Source: Pseudisothecium myosuroides
Lineage: Eukaryota; Streptophyta; Bryopsida; Hypnales; Lembophyllaceae
Direction: 5' to 3'
DNA: 64,000 nucleotides
Assembly (NCBI GenBank): GCA_951799445.1
Contig: OX637297.1
Span: 9,238,001-9,302,000 of the forward strand
The position numbers and the translations under genes are program-made. Shown here piece by piece: positions 60,454 to 64,000 of this stretch. Positions within the stretch are counted from its first letter, which is position 1. Every line of letters begins with the position of its first letter. The notes beneath the pieces were generated by a model. That model saw only the letters and a program-made list of their open reading frames with translations. It was not told where the DNA came from and did not search any database.

Positions 60454-61359
60454 CCCCTAAAGGACCAAAGTCCCCTCGGGGGACACTTGGGATTTTGGGC
60501 AAGCTCATGCGACTTGAAATTTTTACCTGATTTTTTGAAACTTTTTTTGAAGATATGAAATCACATTAGCTTTCTAGAAATATAACCTTTTTTTCAATCG
60601 GTACCTGGGAGCAAAAGTTATGCCATTCTAAATCAAAAAAGCAATTTGTCGGGCAAAAAAAAAAAAAAAAAAAATGATTTATTTTTTTCTTAAATTTTTC
60701 TCAAAGATCATGTTTTTGTCTACATCTAAAGCTTTGATTCATTCTATTTGGACTAATAATGAGAAAATTATGGACAATCTTGTTTTTCGGGCAATTTAAG
60801 TATCTTCTTCAAAAAACAACTTACAGACTTCATTTTTGAATGCAATTTTCAAATTTTTTCAAATTTTTTTTTAAGACGTTAAATTTGTTTGCAAGAACAA
60901 TCCCATTTTTGGAATTATGGTGTTTTAATTCCATCTAAGAGCTATTAACAATTTAGTGTTTTGATCAATTTTGGACCTACTTCTATTTAACAATTTTTTT
61001 ATATGCAAAAATCAAGTTTTGATATGCTGAATTTTTTCCCAACTCTCAACTCAAATATTCAATATTAAAAAATTTAACTTTTTGGTGTGTAGTGCAAAAA
61101 AAATCCACAAATGGCCGTCAAAGTCATTTGAAATTGCAGGAAACAGTTCAAAAAAAAAATTCCAACTTTGAATGCTAATATCTTCCAATTGAAACAGTCA
61201 AATTTCGTGAAATTTTTACCACATGATCTGAGACAAGTGAAGTACAAGATCCTACGGTTAGATTGTAAGAAAAAGTTTTTTTAATTTAGGGAGTGATCGT
61301 AGTAGAAATGGCAGTTTTCAGTGGTTTTGGAGCCAGAAAATGCCTTGGTCCTTTAGGAG
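60454..61359. mobile_element. TTAA-flanked MITE, family A, copy 4
   Basis: Starts CCCCTAAAGGACCAAAG and ends CCTTGGTCCTTTAGGAG, flanked by TTAA at 60450-60453 and 61360-61363, 906 bp. It is inserted in a repeat whose inverted copy at about 59022-59060 shows the empty site with a single TTAA (complement reads GGCTGCTTTAAAATTTC). It lies inverted relative to copy 1: AGAAATGGCAGTTTTCAG and CTACGGTTAGATTG are near its right end. A long A run lies at about 60657-60674. Confidence 0.9.
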
Positions 61360-61363
61360 TTAA

Positions 61364-62230
61364 AATTTCTTTTCATCTTTCTATAGGATTTTTAAACATG
61401 GGCAACCAAAAAAAGAAATTCATTCATGAACTAAAACACATTCATTCCGCCAATTGCAACTTCTACATTTAATTTTTTAATGCTTTCACTCGTAAATTTC
61501 ATGAGTCGAAAACTCGGGGGCCTTAAAGTATCATTGTATTTAATTTTTTTTGGTTCTCACGTAGGATTTCCAAATTAAAGCATGATAAAAAAGATTGCAT
61601 GAATAAAAAATCATTCCACCATTTGCAACTTGTACATTTATTTTTTTCATCCTTCCACTTGTAAATTTAATGAAATTAGAAGTTGGGGGCTTCAAAGTAT
61701 AGGGCATGATTGGCCACTTTGAAATTTCTTTTCCTCTTTCTATAGTTTTTTTAAACATGGGCAGCAAAAACAAAATTCATGGACTAAAACATATTCATTC
61801 CACCAATTTAAACTTCTACATTTAATTTTTTTATGCTTTCACTCGTAAATTTCATGAGTTGAAAACTCGAGGGCCTTATTTATTTTTTGATATCCACATG
61901 GATTCTCAAATTAAAGGTTGATAAAAAAAAATTCATGAATAAAAAATCATTCCACCATTTGCAACTTGTACATTCATGAATGACTTTCATATGTGAAAGA
62001 CAATTCAAAATTTTAACAAGTTGTAATTACTCCTAGGCTTTAGAGTCCTCAAAAATATTATATTTGTTTCCATTTGAAATTGATCAACACATGAGTTAAA
62101 ATAAATCAAAAATGTAATGAGCCTTGTACTTTCATGGCCTCAAATTAAAAAATGGCATGGACTTTCTAACATGAATGCCTACAATTTTTTTAAACAAGTT
62201 GTAATTACTCTTAGGCTTTAGAGTCCACAA
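61364..62230. repeat. Diverged satellite-like repeat units, continued
   Basis: CATTCCACCA with TTGCAACTT recurs at about 61441, 61611, 61794 and 61948, steps of 154-183 bp. CTCGGGGGCCTTAAAGTA and AGTTGGGGGCTTCAAAGTA are further landmarks. A unit like the 57836-58830 family lies at about 61980-62170. Confidence 0.75.
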
Positions 62231-64000
62231 ATATATTCAATTTTTTGCATCTGACATTTATCTTCAATCCCTTCAAAGGAAATTGGTATTCATTTTTTAT
62301 CATTCTTCTTAGTACATTTTAAAAATTGAGGCCTATATTGAAATTGCCCATGCATTTTTAATGTTTAATTACAACATTTTCAACTTGTACATATTTATTT
62401 TCAATCTTCCTTGTACAAATTTATGTCTTCAAAGCTTTTCGTACTCATAAATACAACAACGGTTTTTTGGGGGATTCCTGTAGTAAATTGTAAAAAATGA
62501 GGACCACATTTGATTTGCCCATGCATTTAAAATATTAATGACATTCTGAACTTGTGCAAATTTATTTGCATATTGATTTCAAAAAAGATAGTTTTAAATG
62601 TATATTGGTTTCTTTGGCCGCTTGTACTTTAGTGCCAATTGAAACCTGATCGTCATGTAATTTCTATTGCACATTATGGGAGAGGAACAATACATTTCAA
62701 CCAAATTTAGTTTAGTGATGGGATGTATAATTACTTCAAAGTTCCATGTGGTCAAGTCCGTAATTCTTGTGATTAAAAATTGTCAATGTCTAGCGACTTC
62801 TAGCTAGGCTAGTCTTAATATTGTATAACAATTATTGCTAACGCACTAAGACTTAAATGTATATCCCAAAAGTAGAACTTCAATTGTAGTTTTTCAAAGG
62901 TCTTCTTCAACTAAGCTTTACTGTTCTCTTCAAACTTTCATTAGGTCAAAATCATTTTAGAAGAATTATTTAATTTTTCTTAATTTATCAAGAATTAATT
63001 ATTTTTTGCAAATAATAACTGTGCATGTATTGTTGTAATAAAGCTCCTTAGAAACTGGGTGATGAACATGAGTCATCTTTGGTGGCATTTTAGATACAAG
63101 ATATACTATTTTATTTAACTGTAACTAGCATTTAGGTAAACGTAGCGTATATATTGACCATGTTTTCAAGTTTGAGTTTTTGTGAACCCACTTAATTTAA
63201 AAGGAAAAAAAATTCACCTAGCATGTGACTCAGTATATTCATATATATTGAGGACAAATTAATATGGAACATGACTATGGTGACCTTGAAGTTATTTAAA
63301 GAAAACAATAATTGTAAGTGTGATGATTTTTTTCCATTATTTTTCCATTATGATTATTTGAAGAACAACCGTAAGAGTATTGCAATAAGACATACTTTTA
63401 AATTGTACAAATGAATTATCATTTTGTAGACTAATATGACCAATAATTTTAATCTACAATCTAAACGGTTCAGGATATATTGTGGAAGATTTTTGCTTCT
63501 GAAGCTCTTTACAAATTAAATAATTAAGAAATTTATTTTATTTTATAAAAAATTTAAAGTTATTTCAAAAATTGAAGTTCCATGGGCATTGTTGATACAA
63601 AAGACGAGTTAGGATCAACAATTGTCCTACATGGACGGACACACCGACAGTTTAGGCGGACATATTGGGCGGTGTGGGTAGACCAAACAATTAGTGTCAA
63701 TACTTCAAAGTAATCACACTAGAGGGATAAAGATCACTGAACGTCTTAAGTGGGCCGACAAATCCGATGGTCCACCTAATAAGACAAACAATATGGTTAT
63801 GGTTGCTCATGAATCTTTGAAATTCTAAATAATTCTATCTTGCAAGTTGTGCTATGGAAACATCAAACTGCATGTCTTACTACAAGAAAACTTATTTTGT
63901 ATTTTATTATTGGCTTCACTGTCACTTGAAAGACAAAGTATTTCATTATGTTGAGACAACCTAGGAATAATTCTATATGTGAATATTGTCATAGACACTT
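62231..64000. other. AT-rich stretch to the window end, no gene seen
   Basis: No domain recognised. A small GC-richer patch at 63630-63680 (GGACGGACACACCGACAG) is not an array of either class. Confidence 0.4.

Noticed and set aside
63870..63900. CACTA left terminus (TACTACAAGAAAAC)
   Set aside because: The outer bases do not read CACTA, and no partner end or subterminal repeats are in the window.

Overview
The window looks like repeat-rich nuclear DNA of a land plant. It is AT-rich overall, carries short plant-type telomere-like tracts (CCCTAAA), and holds plant-type CACTA, hAT and Stowaway-like elements. The DUF7869-type gene suggests, weakly, a non-seed plant (bryophyte, lycophyte or fern); I cannot name the species. 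I found no rRNA, tRNA, CRISPR array or clearly single-copy housekeeping gene. Nearly all coding sequence belongs to mobile or repeated genes, and every long gene is broken.

Layout. 1-1.9 kb: 3' part of a CACTA element. 3.7-6.8 kb: GC-rich motif array, then gene 1 of an unrecognised four-member family. 7.4-9.7 kb: a 410-bp tandem repeat carrying a TTAA-flanked MITE. 10.2-12.2 kb: family gene 2 (minus) with its array. 12.9-15 kb: two back-to-back TTAA MITEs. 15.9-17.9 kb: kinase-like pseudogene (minus) with its array. 18-20.5 kb: MITE, array and Stowaway-like element. 20.5-22.8 kb: array and gene 3. 23-24.5 kb: TTAA MITEs. 24.6-28.9 kb: array and a full-length hAT gene. 29-30.3 kb: MITE, array and a short fragment of the gene 1 3' end. 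31-33.9 kb: 120-bp repeats, a second type of GC array and a CACTA MITE. 34.7-40.4 kb: family gene 4 (minus) and a second hAT gene (plus) diverging from one array, the hAT split by a CACTA MITE. 40.7-51.7 kb: another array, minisatellites, hairpins and a DUF4216 fragment. 51.7-55.6 kb: DUF7869 gene (minus) with an array of imperfect palindromes upstream. 57.8-62.2 kb: diverged satellite with period near 176 bp, split by a TTAA MITE.

Main theme. Genes of unrelated families share one architecture: a GC-rich array of a short motif (consensus CCGMRGTCGCC), a TATA box in several cases, a leader, and an intronless frame. In every array that has an adjacent gene, the motif points the same way as the gene. 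Three genes (two coiled-coil family members and the kinase) share a 63-bp leader. A second motif (GTCCGCGCC type) takes this place for hAT2 and gene 4, and a 19-bp palindrome (TATCCTYGAGTCRAGGATA) for the DUF7869 gene. The arrays may be subterminal transposase-binding sites, promoters or both. Decay is mostly by in-frame stop codons with few frameshifts, and the changes I could compare with paralogues or motifs are largely C-to-T or G-to-A, as expected for deamination of methylated cytosine.
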